From NCBI GenBank assembly GCA_050187175.1, contig JBFWXS010000007.1:1-64000 (forward strand): a DNA stretch of 64,000 bases. The letters run 5' to 3'. The first letter of the stretch is position 1. Each line of letters starts with the position of its first letter. This stretch comes from Zeimonas sp050187175. Its GTDB lineage: Bacteria > Pseudomonadota > Gammaproteobacteria > Burkholderiales > Burkholderiaceae_E. Of the stretch, positions 53,717 to 62,478 are shown in pieces. The notes beneath the pieces are model-generated. The model was not told the DNA's origin. It did no database searches and saw only the letters and a list, made by a program, of their open reading frames with translations. The translations under genes and the position numbers were made by a program.

Positions 53717-54097
53717 GTGTCCGACAAGCGATATCAATTCCGCATCGACGTACAGAGCCAGTACCTGCCCGATCAGTCGAAACCCGACGACGGGCAATAC
53801 GCGTTCGCGTACACGATACGCATCACCAATACCGGCAACGTCGCCAGCCAGCTCATCAGCCGGCACTGGCTGATCGGCGACGAAAGCGGCCGTCTGATCG
53901 AAGTGAAGGGGCTCGGCGTCGTCGGCCACCAGCCGCTGCTCAAGCCGGGCGAAAGCTTCGAGTACACCAGCGGCAGCCAGATCGCGACGCCCACCGGCAG
54001 CATGCGCGGCAGCTACTTCTGCGTCGCCGAAGACGGCCACCGCTTCGAGGTACCGATCGCCGAGTTCGCGCTCAGCATGCCGCGGACGCTGCACTGA
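53717..54097 (+). CDS. apaG: ApaG (DUF525) protein
   Basis: Fibronectin-III-like protein of 126 residues, standard ApaG length (~125). Core segments: FAYTIRITNTGNVASQLISR HW-like, VKGLGVVGHQPLLKPGES and GSMRGSYFCVAEDG. The start codon is GTG at 53717; the nearby ATG is in another frame. The function is poorly defined; apaG genes accompany diadenosine polyphosphate hydrolase in enterics, but here the neighbours are rpe and mltA, as usual in Burkholderiales. Confidence 0.93.
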   Translation: MSDKRYQFRIDVQSQYLPDQSKPDDGQYAFAYTIRITNTGNVASQLISRHWLIGDESGRLIEVKGLGVVGHQPLLKPGESFEYTSGSQIATPTGSMRGSYFCVAEDGHRFEVPIAEFALSMPRTLH

Positions 54098-54166
54098 GCC
54101 GTCTTGCGCCGCATCGGTCGCATCGATCGCAGGCAGGGACCGCGCGTGGCCTTGCGATCGCGACGC

Positions 54167-54259
54167 CTATTTCTTGCCGCGCATCGTCCACCAGACGAGC
54201 ACCAGCACCAGCGCCAGAATACCGCCGGCTTCGGCGAACAGGATCCAGCTATCGGCCAT
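54167..54259 (-). CDS. tiny single-helix membrane peptide
   Basis: A 30-residue ORF: about ten residues, a hydrophobic helix (GGILALVLVLVWWTMR) and a positively charged end GKK, the topology of bitopic small membrane peptides. It is read opposite to apaG and mltA and starts 32 bp before mltA, so their 5' regions face each other. No family is recognised. It may be a real small protein or a chance hydrophobic frame. Confidence 0.4.
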   Translation of the reverse strand: MADSWILFAEAGGILALVLVLVWWTMRGKK

Positions 54260-54291
54260 CTCGATCGATCTCGCAGCGCATGGAGTGAAGA

Positions 54292-55857
54292 ATGATCGGG
54301 CCGATTCTAAACTGGCAGCGCGGCCGCATGCGGCGATGCGGACATCGGCTGCCATGGCTATTGGCGGCGGCGCTTGGCGGCTGCACCGGGCCGGCGGCTG
54401 TCGACCGGGCCGCTGCGCCGATCGAGGTGTCGCGGCCGGCGTCGGTGACGGTGCCGTCCGCGGTCCGTGGCGCGCCGTCGACGGCGGCGTCAGCGGCAGC
54501 GACGAGCGGTGCGCAGCCTGCTGCCGCAACGCCGGCCGCCCCATTCGCATCCGCACCGACGTCTCCGTCCGCTCCCGCCCCCGCACGCGCGCAGGCGCCC
54601 GCATCTGCACCGCTCCCCGCATCTGCGCCCACGCCCACGCCCACGCCCGCGCCCGCGCCCGCACCCACGCCCACGCCCGCATCCACTACCGACCCCGCCA
54701 CCGCCACCGCGCAGCCTCGCCGGCTGCCCGCGGACGCTGCGGCCGAACCCGCCGCGAATCCGTTCCCGGCCCAAGCCACCCCGCCGGCCCCAGCCGCCCC
54801 GCCGGGTGCGACCCCCGCTCCGCGTGCTGCGCCGTCCCCGAGCGCGGCGCCCCCATCGAGTTCGAGCACCGCCGAAATCCCCCCTGATGCACTGCCCGGC
54901 TGGCGCGAAGACTCGCTGGACGCGCTGCACGACGCGCTGTCGCGCCAGTGCGCGCTGCGGCGCCCTCCCGAGCCGTGGCCCGCGCTGTGCGCCGAGCTGC
55001 CCCCTCCCACCGCCCTGAAGGCCTGGATCGCGTCGCGCTTCATCGCCGAACCGCTGTCGCAGGGCGGCAGCGGCACCGGCCTGCTGACCGGCTACTACGA
55101 ACCCGTCCTGACCGGCAGCCGGCAGCGCGAGCGGACTGTCCAGGTACCGCTCTATCGGCGCCCGGCGGATCTCGCGGTAGCGGCCGACGGCCTGCGTCAG
55201 CGCCGCCTCGACGGCGAACTGCGCCCGTATCCGACGCGGCAGCAGATCGAGACCGAGGGCCTGCTGGCCGGCCAGGAGCTGGTGTGGCTGGACGATCCGA
55301 TCGAGGCCTTCTTCGTGCAGGTGCAAGGCTCCGGCCGCGTGCGGCTGCGCGACGGCTCCACGCTGCGCGTCGGCTATGCGGATCACAACGGGCAGCCGTA
55401 CTACGCGATTGGACGCGAACTGATCGCGCGCGGCGAACTGAGCGCTGAGGCGGTCGATGCCGATGCCATCAAGGCTTGGCTGCGGGCCAATCCGGCGCAG
55501 GCCGAAGCGGTGATGCACAGCAACCCGCGCTACATCTTCTTTCGCGAGCTGCCGCCGTCGGCCGACGGCCCGCCGGGTTCGCTCGGCGTGCCGCTGACGC
55601 CGCTGCGATCGGTGGCGACCGATCCCGCACACGTGCCGCCGGGCGCCCTGCTGTTCCTCGACTCGACGCACCCCGACGACGGCCGGCCGATGCGCCGCCT
55701 CGTCGTCAGCCAGGACCGGGGCGCCGCAATCACCGGCGCCGTGCGCGCCGACCTTTACTGGGGCACCGGCGACGAGGCGGGCCGGCTGGCCGGACGCACG
55801 CGGCAGCCGGCGCGGATCTGGCTGCTGAAGCCGGCGGTGCCTCAGCAGGCGCGCTGA
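54292..55857 (+). CDS. mltA: membrane-bound lytic murein transglycosylase A
   Basis: Outer-membrane lipoprotein of 521 residues cutting peptidoglycan. Lipobox LGGC with Cys31. The MltA domain starts at about residue 240 with GLLTGYYEPVLTGS; VQVQGSGRVRLRDGS and YRD-type segments follow, and the catalytic Asp region DLYWGTGDEAG is near the C-terminus. Between lipobox and domain lies a linker of about 160 residues, rich in Ala, Pro, Thr and Ser, including alternating Pro-Thr and Pro-Ala runs; typical MltA is only 365-450 residues. GGAG lies 7-10 nt before the ATG. Its 3' end overlaps nnrS by 16 nt. Confidence 0.92.
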   Translation: MIGPILNWQRGRMRRCGHRLPWLLAAALGGCTGPAAVDRAAAPIEVSRPASVTVPSAVRGAPSTAASAAATSGAQPAAATPAAPFASAPTSPSAPAPARAQAPASAPLPASAPTPTPTPAPAPAPTPTPASTTDPATATAQPRRLPADAAAEPAANPFPAQATPPAPAAPPGATPAPRAAPSPSAAPPSSSSTAEIPPDALPGWREDSLDALHDALSRQCALRRPPEPWPALCAELPPPTALKAWIASRFIAEPLSQGGSGTGLLTGYYEPVLTGSRQRERTVQVPLYRRPADLAVAADGLRQRRLDGELRPYPTRQQIETEGLLAGQELVWLDDPIEAFFVQVQGSGRVRLRDGSTLRVGYADHNGQPYYAIGRELIARGELSAEAVDADAIKAWLRANPAQAEAVMHSNPRYIFFRELPPSADGPPGSLGVPLTPLRSVATDPAHVPPGALLFLDSTHPDDGRPMRRLVVSQDRGAAITGAVRADLYWGTGDEAGRLAGRTRQPARIWLLKPAVPQQAR

Positions 55858-57122
55858 TCGGGCGCGACCGGCCCAGCGGCAACGTCAGTCAGCTCCTCAG
55901 CCGGTCCGTCGCAGCCGCGGCCGCCGTCACGGCGCGGCTCCCACAGCACCGGCGCCATGTAGGCCAGCAGCAGCGCCCAGGCCAGGCACCAGCTCAGCGC
56001 CGCAGCCGTCAGCCACGGGGGCCCGGCCCACGCCGCGAGCGCGCGCAGCAGCGCGCCGAGCGCGATCAGCACCGCCCCCGCCGGCGCCCAGGCGCGCAAA
56101 TCAAGCAGCAGCCCGCAATGCGAGCGGCCCGCGATGCAGATCACGACATAGACGGCCAGCCCCAGCGCGCCGACCGTCAGCAAGTGGCGCCCCGCCCCCA
56201 TGGCCGGGCCGTCCGCCAGCAGCGCCCAGCCGATCAGGCCGTAGCCCGCCGCCATCAGCACGTAGACGAGGTACAGCATCAGCACCCAGCGCCGCCGCAG
56301 CGCACGCCCCACGGCGTGCCAGTCATTGAGCAGATTGAGCAGCGCCGCCGCGGCAGCCCAGGCCAGCCAGCCGCCGATCCGATGCGCCGGCCACGCAAAT
56401 TCGCAGACGGTGTACAGCGCGATGCACAGCAGCGCCAGCTGACGGCGCGGCGGCCGCGCGAGATACAGCACCGTGCCGCCGTCCGACTCGATCGCGCGAT
56501 TGACGATGCGCATCGAGATGCGGCTCATGGCCACTACGATCAAGGCCATCAGCGCGCCCAGCAGCGCATGCAGCCAGCGCATCGGCGGCGCGCCGCGCAG
56601 CGCGTCGACGTAGAAGCCCGCCACCAGCGCCGCCACGATCAGCAGCGCCCACAGGAACGACAGATGGCGCCGCCCCTCGCTGCGCCACAGCCGCGGCGCC
56701 AGCATCGCCGCCAGACCGAGCAGCAGCGCCAGATGCGCGGCGCCCGCGATCACCAGCGCGAGCCGGCCGGCCATGCCGTCGAGCCCGGACAGCGCGAACG
56801 CGATGCGCCCGATGATCCACGCCAGCGCCAACCGCCGGGTCTGCACCGGCGCGAACGATGCGGTCGACGTGAACTCGGGCACCGCGGTCAGCGTGAAGCC
56901 GGCCAGCGCGGCCAGTCCGAAGCCGAGCAGCAGTTCGTGCGCATGCCAGACGAACGCACCGCCGGCCACACGCGGCACCGGCAACCCCAGCCCGAGCAGC
57001 GCGCCCCACCACGCCACCAGTCCGAGCGCCGAGAGAGCGGCCAGCAGGAAGAACGGACGCATGCCGCACATCCAGACCGGATGTTCGAGCCGCAGCGGTG
57101 CCAGCAGGCGTCGATCACTCAT
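55842..57122 (-). CDS. nnrS: NnrS family membrane protein
   Basis: Heme-copper membrane protein of 426 residues with about twelve hydrophobic helices. Conserved His/Met segments: PFFLLAALSAL, AFVWHAHELLLGFGLAALAGF and WLHALLGALMALIVVAMSRI; NnrS is linked to nitric oxide metabolism and protection in denitrifiers. The ATG at 57122 was chosen by homology; the longer frame upstream reads into the ABC gene. It is the last gene of an ABC importer operon and ends inside the 3' end of mltA. Together with nirS it indicates a nitrogen-oxide lifestyle. Confidence 0.88.
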   Translation of the reverse strand: MSDRRLLAPLRLEHPVWMCGMRPFFLLAALSALGLVAWWGALLGLGLPVPRVAGGAFVWHAHELLLGFGLAALAGFTLTAVPEFTSTASFAPVQTRRLALAWIIGRIAFALSGLDGMAGRLALVIAGAAHLALLLGLAAMLAPRLWRSEGRRHLSFLWALLIVAALVAGFYVDALRGAPPMRWLHALLGALMALIVVAMSRISMRIVNRAIESDGGTVLYLARPPRRQLALLCIALYTVCEFAWPAHRIGGWLAWAAAAALLNLLNDWHAVGRALRRRWVLMLYLVYVLMAAGYGLIGWALLADGPAMGAGRHLLTVGALGLAVYVVICIAGRSHCGLLLDLRAWAPAGAVLIALGALLRALAAWAGPPWLTAAALSWCLAWALLLAYMAPVLWEPRRDGGRGCDGPAEELTDVAAGPVAPDQRAC

Positions 57123-57132
57123 CGCGGGCCGC

Positions 57133-57861
57133 TCATGCGAGGTCGAAGGCGGAGCGCACCGAAGCCTCGCGCAGCAGATCGGCGACGCCCGCATGCACAT
57201 CGGCGTCGCCGCGCGCGAGCGCCGGCACCGGCGGCATGAAACGCGCGACGATGCGCCCCGGCTCCGCGGCCATGACCAGCACCTCATCGGCCAGGCGCAT
57301 CGCCTCGACCAGATCGTGCGTGATCAGCAGCACGGCCATGCGCCGGCTGCGCTGCCGCGCCAGCAGCAGCTGATGCAGCTGGCTCTTCAGGCCGATGTCG
57401 AGCGCGCTGAACGGCTCGTCCATCAGCAGCAGGTCCGGCCTCAGCACCAGTGCCCGCGCCAGCGCGGCGCGGCTCTGCATGCCGCCCGACAGCTCGCGCG
57501 GATACTGCGCCAGCGCCTGCGGCGACAGGCCCATGGCCCCGCCCTCCGCATCCGCCAGCGCCAGCCGCTCGGACCGCGCGCGACCGAGCGCCTTCAGTCC
57601 GATCGCGATGTTCTCGCGCGTCGTCAGCCAGGGCAGCAGCCGCGGCTGCTGGAACATGACCGCCGCCGTCGCGAACGGATTGGCTATCGTCCCTTGCTGC
57701 CGCTCGATCAGGCCCGCGCACAGATGCAGCAGCGTCGTCTTGCCGCAGCCCGACGGGCCGACCAGCGCCACGATCGCGCCGGCCGGCACCTCGAGCGCAA
57801 TGTCGCGCAGCACCTCGACCGGCCCGAATGCGTGGCTCAGGCCTTGCACGCGCAGGCTCAC
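57133..57861 (-). CDS. ABC importer ATP-binding protein (NitT/TauT type)
   Basis: ATPase of 242 residues like TauB/SsuB/NrtD. Walker A GPSGCGKTT (about 35-43), Q-loop in MFQQPRLLPWLTTRENI, signature LSGGMQSRAALARAL, Walker B LLLMDEPFSALD and ITHDLVEAMRLADEV. The start is GTG at 57861, overlapping the permease stop (GTGA), and the fold begins directly after it. It energises import with the adjacent permease and binding protein. nnrS follows 10 bp downstream. Confidence 0.9.
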   Translation of the reverse strand: MSLRVQGLSHAFGPVEVLRDIALEVPAGAIVALVGPSGCGKTTLLHLCAGLIERQQGTIANPFATAAVMFQQPRLLPWLTTRENIAIGLKALGRARSERLALADAEGGAMGLSPQALAQYPRELSGGMQSRAALARALVLRPDLLLMDEPFSALDIGLKSQLHQLLLARQRSRRMAVLLITHDLVEAMRLADEVLVMAAEPGRIVARFMPPVPALARGDADVHAGVADLLREASVRSAFDLA

Positions 57862-58649
57862 GATCCTGCCTCGCGCCAGCGCTCCAGCTCGCGCTTGATC
57901 GGCTCGAGCAGGCCGTATTCGAGCGCCAGCAGACAGCCCACGACGGCGCAGATCCAGGCCATCGACGCCGCGCTGTCCAGATGCGCGCGCGTCACCGCCA
58001 GCGCCGCGCCCACGCCGTCGCTGGTGGCCAGCAGCTCCGCCATCACCGCGACCTTCCACGAGGTGCCCAATGCCGTGATGCAGGCCGGAAACAGATAGGC
58101 CAGTACGTGCGGCAGATACAGATCGGTCAGGCGCATCGCCCAGGGCAGGCGAAACGCGCGCGCCATCTCCTTCAGATGACCGTCCAGCGTCCGCGTTCCC
58201 TGCAGCGCTCCGGCGAACACCACTGGCAAGGTCGCAACGAAGACGGTGAACACCGGCGTACCGTCGCCCGCGCCGAACCACAGCAGCGCCAGCACCAGCC
58301 ATGCGATCGGCGGCATGCCGAGCAGCAGCGTGATCCAGGGCCTCGCCATCATCGAGCCCGTCATCGACAGGCCCGCGATCAGCCCGAGCAGCGTGCCGAC
58401 GCCGATCGCCAGCCCCAGCCCGAGCAAGGAACGCCGCGCCGTCGCCGCCAGCTCGGGCCAGGCACTGCCGGCCGCCACGAGATCGCGCAGCGTCGCGAAC
58501 GTCGTCAGCGGATCAGGCAGCAGCAGCGCGCCGTAGAACGCGGCGCCCGCCTCCCATAGCGCGACGAACAGCAGCAGACTCGCGAGCGCGCCCCAGCCGC
58601 TCCATAGATAGGCGGGCGCACCCGCGAGCAGACGACGAAGCCAGCGCAT
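57858..58649 (-). CDS. ABC importer permease (NitT/TauT type)
   Basis: Permease of 263 residues with six hydrophobic helices. The docking loop AACITALGTSWKVAVMAELL (about 200-220), the counterpart of the EAA motif in SsuC/TauC relatives, is intact. The start at 58649 gives the usual short N-terminus with a basic cluster. It lies 22 bp after the binding-protein gene. Confidence 0.87.
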   Translation of the reverse strand: MRWLRRLLAGAPAYLWSGWGALASLLLFVALWEAGAAFYGALLLPDPLTTFATLRDLVAAGSAWPELAATARRSLLGLGLAIGVGTLLGLIAGLSMTGSMMARPWITLLLGMPPIAWLVLALLWFGAGDGTPVFTVFVATLPVVFAGALQGTRTLDGHLKEMARAFRLPWAMRLTDLYLPHVLAYLFPACITALGTSWKVAVMAELLATSDGVGAALAVTRAHLDSAASMAWICAVVGCLLALEYGLLEPIKRELERWREAGS

Positions 58650-58671
58650 CGACAGCGCCCCGGTTCCGCGA

Positions 58672-59712
58672 CTATGAAGCCGCCGGCAATCCGTAGAAAG
58701 CCGGCGCCGGCAGGCGGCCACCGATCAGCGCCGCGTTGCGTCCCTGCAATTGCTCGAAGAACAGCGTCAGCTCGGCCCGCGCATCGCGCGCCGGCACGGC
58801 TTCGAGCTGGCTGACGGCAATCGAGTCGGCGACGGCCTCCGGCGTCAGCAGATCGATGTGCCGCGACATCAACTGACCGCAGGCCATCGGCTCGGCACGG
58901 CACCAGGCGAGCGAGCGGGCGTAGGCATCGCGGATCCGCGTCAGCGCATCGGCATCCTGCAGCAAGCCGCCCGTCGCAACGATGCCCGCCTGCGGAATGC
59001 GAGGCGCACGCCCGAAGGCCTGTCCCCAGGCCTGCTGCAGATCAGCGCCGCGATACAGCGACGGCGCCACCAGCCCTACCGGCAGCGACCGTGCCTTGCG
59101 CAGCGCCATCGACACTGCCGGCTCGGCCAGCAGCGCATGCCGCACGCGCCGCGTCAGCAGCAGCTGCATCGCCTCCATCGGCGTCGGCACATAGCGCAGC
59201 CGCAGATCGCGGCGCAGGTCGAGCCCGTGCTGCGCAGCCAGCAGCTGCAGCACGATGTCGGGCATGTCGCCGCGGAACGGCACCGCGATCTCCTCGCCGC
59301 GATAGTCCGCCAGCTTGCGCCGTTCCTCATCTTGCGTGACGATCCACAGTACGCCCCAGACAGCCACGTTCAGCAGCTGCAGCGCCGCGCCGCGATTGTG
59401 CAGATTGGCCGCCACATTCGTCGGCGTCGCCAGCACATCGGCCTTGCCCTCGAGCGCCATCACGCGCAACTGGTCGGGATCGCGCCACGGCGTGAACTCG
59501 ACGCGCTCGGCCAGCGACGCAAGCGCGCCGCTCTCGACCATATGGATCAGCGGCGCCGACACTATGGCCGACGGCCCCGCCAGAACGAGTTGCGCGCGCC
59601 GCGGCGCCGCCAGGGCGGCCGGCACGAAGGCTCCGCCTGCGAGCCCCGCCAGCCCACGCAGCATCGAGCGCCGGCTCCACGGCAGCGCCACCCGTTCCAA
59701 CGCGTCCGACAT
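58672..59712 (-). CDS. ABC importer substrate-binding protein with Tat signal
   Basis: Binding protein of 346 residues. The N-terminus SRRSMLRGLAGLAGGAF is a twin-arginine signal, so it is exported folded. The mature protein has the NMT1/TauA-like fold, with LAGPSAIVSAPLIHMVESG, a PTNVAANLHNRG loop and RGEEIAVPFRGDMPDIVLQLL. Such operons with nnrS occur in other denitrifying proteobacteria. The ligand is unknown; Tat export may mean that a cofactor or metal is bound. ATG at 59712 was preferred to GTG at 59715. Confidence 0.82.
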   Translation of the reverse strand: MSDALERVALPWSRRSMLRGLAGLAGGAFVPAALAAPRRAQLVLAGPSAIVSAPLIHMVESGALASLAERVEFTPWRDPDQLRVMALEGKADVLATPTNVAANLHNRGAALQLLNVAVWGVLWIVTQDEERRKLADYRGEEIAVPFRGDMPDIVLQLLAAQHGLDLRRDLRLRYVPTPMEAMQLLLTRRVRHALLAEPAVSMALRKARSLPVGLVAPSLYRGADLQQAWGQAFGRAPRIPQAGIVATGGLLQDADALTRIRDAYARSLAWCRAEPMACGQLMSRHIDLLTPEAVADSIAVSQLEAVPARDARAELTLFFEQLQGRNAALIGGRLPAPAFYGLPAAS

Positions 59713-59782
59713 CACCGTCCTCCTTCAGATCAGAAGCGGCACGGCACGTCAGCCGTCATGCCCCTGCCTGCAGTCGCGATAT

Positions 59783-59844
59783 AAATGATTCGTATTAAAT
59801 GAATCATTTCGCAAATGCGAGGCGGCGCCCATGACGTGGGTCAA
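59783..59844 (-). promoter_or_regulatory. operator-like dyad and Fnr/Dnr-like box before the ABC-nnrS operon
   Basis: Two elements upstream of the binding-protein gene. A perfect inverted repeat with nine-base arms AAATGATTC (59783-59791) and GAATCATTT (59801-59809), which also resembles an iron-responsive Fur-type site. Further upstream, on the reverse strand, TTGACCCACGTCAT (59831-59844) matches the TTGAC-N4-GTCAA Fnr/Dnr form at nine of ten arm positions. Confidence 0.5.
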
Positions 59845-59891
59845 CAACAGTCCGGAATCAGGACCGAGTCCGGACCGAATCAGGATGGGAT

Positions 59892-60749
59892 CTAGCCGTT
59901 CGAGTTCTCGGCCAGCGCCTTCGTGAAGCGGTCCAGCGGCAGCTGCCCTTCCATCCGCTTGCCGTTCTCGAAGAACAGCACCGGCGTGCCGCTGATGCCC
60001 AGCTTGCGCGCCAGCTCGGCCACCTGCCGCAGCGGCGTGTCGCAGGTGCCCGAATTGCCCGGCACCCGGTTGTTCAGCATCAGCTCGTTCCAGGCCCGCA
60101 CCTTGTCGGCCGCACACAGCGCCTTGGCCGCCTTGGTCTCCGAATCTGCCGCCAGGAAGGCCAGCGGGAACGTGTAGATCGTGACATCGGTGACCTTCAG
60201 CAGGTCCGCGCGCATCGCCTTGCAATAGCCGCAGTTCGGATCCTCGAACACCGCCACCGCGCGCTTGCCGTTGCCGATCACCTGCTTGATCGCCAGGTTC
60301 AGCGGCAGCGTCTTGAAATCGATGGTCAGCAGCTGATCCATCCGCTCGCGCGTCAGGTTGCGGCGCGACTTCATGTCGTGCAGCTCGCCCTGGAAGATCA
60401 GATGCTGGCCCTTCTCGTCGATGTACAGCAGCTCGTGCCCGATCCGCGCCTCATACAGCCCGGTGACCGGCGTGCGCCGAACTTCGTCGACGGAATGCTT
60501 GCCGTCCAGGAAGGCTTCGAGCGCGGCCTTCAGCCGTGCCGCGTTCGGATCGGACGCCGTCCGCGACGCCGCACCGGCCGCCGAGGACGTCGATGACGCC
60601 GATGACGAGGAGCTCGCCCCGCCCGCCGGCGTCGACGCGCCCTGCGCCCCACCAGCCAGCGGCACGGCCGCCAGCACCGCAGCCAGCGTCAGCGCGCGCA
60701 GCGCCGACGGAAGAACGCCGCGGCGCGGCCGGCCAGACAGAATCATCAT
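59892..60749 (-). CDS. dsbC: DsbC-type thiol:disulfide interchange protein
   Basis: Periplasmic disulfide isomerase of 285 residues. Signal peptide to about residue 38, then a Ser/Ala-rich linker of about 30 residues not found in most DsbC. The dimerisation domain has RRTPVTGLYEARIGHELLYI and the thioredoxin domain the active site FEDPNCGYCKAM (CGYC). The cis-proline loop ISGTPVLFFENGKRMEG is intact. AGGAAAGC precedes the ATG pair at 60749/60746. It lies 56 bp after the ubiH-like gene. Confidence 0.92.
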   Translation of the reverse strand: MMILSGRPRRGVLPSALRALTLAAVLAAVPLAGGAQGASTPAGGASSSSSASSTSSAAGAASRTASDPNAARLKAALEAFLDGKHSVDEVRRTPVTGLYEARIGHELLYIDEKGQHLIFQGELHDMKSRRNLTRERMDQLLTIDFKTLPLNLAIKQVIGNGKRAVAVFEDPNCGYCKAMRADLLKVTDVTIYTFPLAFLAADSETKAAKALCAADKVRAWNELMLNNRVPGNSGTCDTPLRQVAELARKLGISGTPVLFFENGKRMEGQLPLDRFTKALAENSNG

Positions 60750-60805
60750 GTGCTTTCCTGCAAGTTCGATCGAAACATTCCGCGCAGCCGCCGCCGAGCC
60801 CCGGC

Positions 60806-62032
60806 TCAGCGGATCGCCTGCGCCACCAATTGTCGCCGCAACCATCCCGACCTTGCGACCGCCCCCCAGCCGAACGCCACCGCCGGATCGATGACCGGCC
60901 GCAGCAGCCCCGGCAGCCGGCCGCCCGCGGGATCGAACAGCCGCTGCAGACCGTCCGTCACCAGCCGCATCGCCGCCACCGGCTCCGCCCGCGCCCGCTC
61001 ATAGCGGCGCAGCAGCAGCCGCTCGCCCGGATCACGCGCCGCCGCCGCGCCGCGCAAAGTCTGCGCCAGCGCCGCCACGTCGCCGAAGCCCAGGTTCATC
61101 CCCTGCCCCGCCAGCGGATGCAGCAGATGCGCCGCATCCCCCACCAGCGCCACCCGCGAGGCCGTCATCGCCGACGCCCGCCCGAGCCGCAGCGGAAACG
61201 CCGCCAGGCCGCTGATCGGCGTCATCGCCCCGAGCAGCCCGCCGGCCGCAGCGGCCACCCGCTCACCCAACGCCGCCGGACTCATCGCCTGCAGCGAATC
61301 AGCCAGCGCCGGCGGCGCCGACCAGACCATGCTCACCCGCCCACCCGCCTCACCCAGCGGACCGGGCAGCGGCAGCAGCGCGAGCACGCCATCCTGGCCG
61401 AACCACTGGCAGGCCGCATCCCGATGCGGCCGCTCGGTCGCGAAATGCCCCACCAGCGCCCGCTGCGGATAGTCGGTGACGCTCCATTGCAGCCCCGCCG
61501 CCTCGCGCACCCGCGACGCCGCACCATCGGCCCCTACCACCAGCCGCGCACGCAGCCGCCGGCCGCCGGCCAGCCGCAGCTCCGCCACCAGCGGATCGCC
61601 GTGCGTATCGAGCCCCGCCACCTTGTCGTCGAACACCGGCAGCCGCGCAAAGCGCAGCGCCTGCTCGAGCGCCCCGACCAGATTGCGCTGCTCGACGATC
61701 CAGGCCAGCGCCTCGACCCGCCCCTCATAGGCGCTCAGATGCAGCTCGCGCTGCACGCTGCCGAACGCCGGATGCACCCGCATGTCGTAGACCGGCGCCA
61801 CCCGGCTCGCATCCAGCGCATGCCAGACCCCGATCGCATCGAGCAGCTCGCGCGTGGCCGGCGACAGCGCATAGACGCGCAGATCCCAAGGTTCGTCATC
61901 GGCCGGCAGCGGCGCGCCGATCAGGTTGACCTGCAGCCCGGCCTGCGACAGCGCCAGCGCGCTGGCCAGCCCGACCGGCCCCCGGCCGACGACAGCCACC
62001 TCGACACGGGATGAAGCAAGAGTTACAGCCAT
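60806..62032 (-). CDS. UbiH/UbiF/VisC-family FAD hydroxylase
   Basis: Flavin monooxygenase of 408 residues acting on ubiquinone precursors. FAD motif VAVVGRGPVGLASALAL near residues 12-28, the second motif LVVGADGAASRVREAAG (about 165-181) and the GDAAHLLHPLAGQGMNLGF motif (about 295-313) that defines the family. Which ring position it hydroxylates cannot be told; a single enzyme may do more than one. A perfect -10 TATAAT (complement of 62039-62044) lies only 6 bp before the ATG, so the mRNA may be nearly leaderless or the start may be downstream. Confidence 0.88.
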   Translation of the reverse strand: MAVTLASSRVEVAVVGRGPVGLASALALSQAGLQVNLIGAPLPADDEPWDLRVYALSPATRELLDAIGVWHALDASRVAPVYDMRVHPAFGSVQRELHLSAYEGRVEALAWIVEQRNLVGALEQALRFARLPVFDDKVAGLDTHGDPLVAELRLAGGRRLRARLVVGADGAASRVREAAGLQWSVTDYPQRALVGHFATERPHRDAACQWFGQDGVLALLPLPGPLGEAGGRVSMVWSAPPALADSLQAMSPAALGERVAAAAGGLLGAMTPISGLAAFPLRLGRASAMTASRVALVGDAAHLLHPLAGQGMNLGFGDVAALAQTLRGAAAARDPGERLLLRRYERARAEPVAAMRLVTDGLQRLFDPAGGRLPGLLRPVIDPAVAFGWGAVARSGWLRRQLVAQAIR

Positions 62033-62137
62033 TCGCCGATTATAGGCCGCCGCCTGCTACGACCCGGCGACGGATTCTGTTATAATGGCGGGCTTTCGGG
62101 CGGCGGTGTCGCAGTAGCTCTGGCCGGCGCCCTCGAT

Positions 62138-62213
<76 letters not shown>

Positions 62214-62219
62214 CCATTC

Positions 62220-62250
62220 AACGCCCAACCTCTATCGGTTGGGCGTTTCC
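62220..62250 (+). terminator. terminator after tRNA-Phe
   Basis: Perfect 11-bp stem AACGCCCAACC/GGTTGGGCGTT with a six-base loop TCTATC, six bases after the tRNA end. The T-run is short (TT before CC), so termination efficiency is uncertain. Confidence 0.75.
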
Positions 62251-62364
62251 ATTTCCGGGTTCCGCGACACCACGCGGAGTTCGGCGCCGATCTGCATGTG
62301 CCACGCCATGGCGCCCCGGCGCCCTGAAGTCGCCCGGTTCGACTCTCTTCTGCTCTCAGTTCTC

Positions 62365-62478
62365 TCAAAACCTGCGCCAACTTCTTCGCCGGAGCACACG
62401 CAGGCTGCCTTTCGTGGCCAGGACTTGCGCGTGCGTCACTGCCATCGGTTGTCCATCGCGCTTGCATGACCAGCGCAT
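62365..62478 (-). CDS. possible 37-residue ORF overlapping the unrecognised gene upstream
   Basis: The ATG at 62478 overlaps the preceding gene's stop (TGATG), suggesting coupled translation. The peptide is basic, ending RRRSWRRF, and has no recognised family. It could be the remaining start of a longer gene truncated at the tRNA-proximal border. Confidence 0.3.
   Translation of the reverse strand: MRWSCKRDGQPMAVTHAQVLATKGSLRVLRRRSWRRF

Noticed and set aside
62214..62477. A duplicated tRNA 3' end marking an attachment site
   Set aside because: I scanned for a second copy of the T-arm and acceptor sequence and found none within the window.
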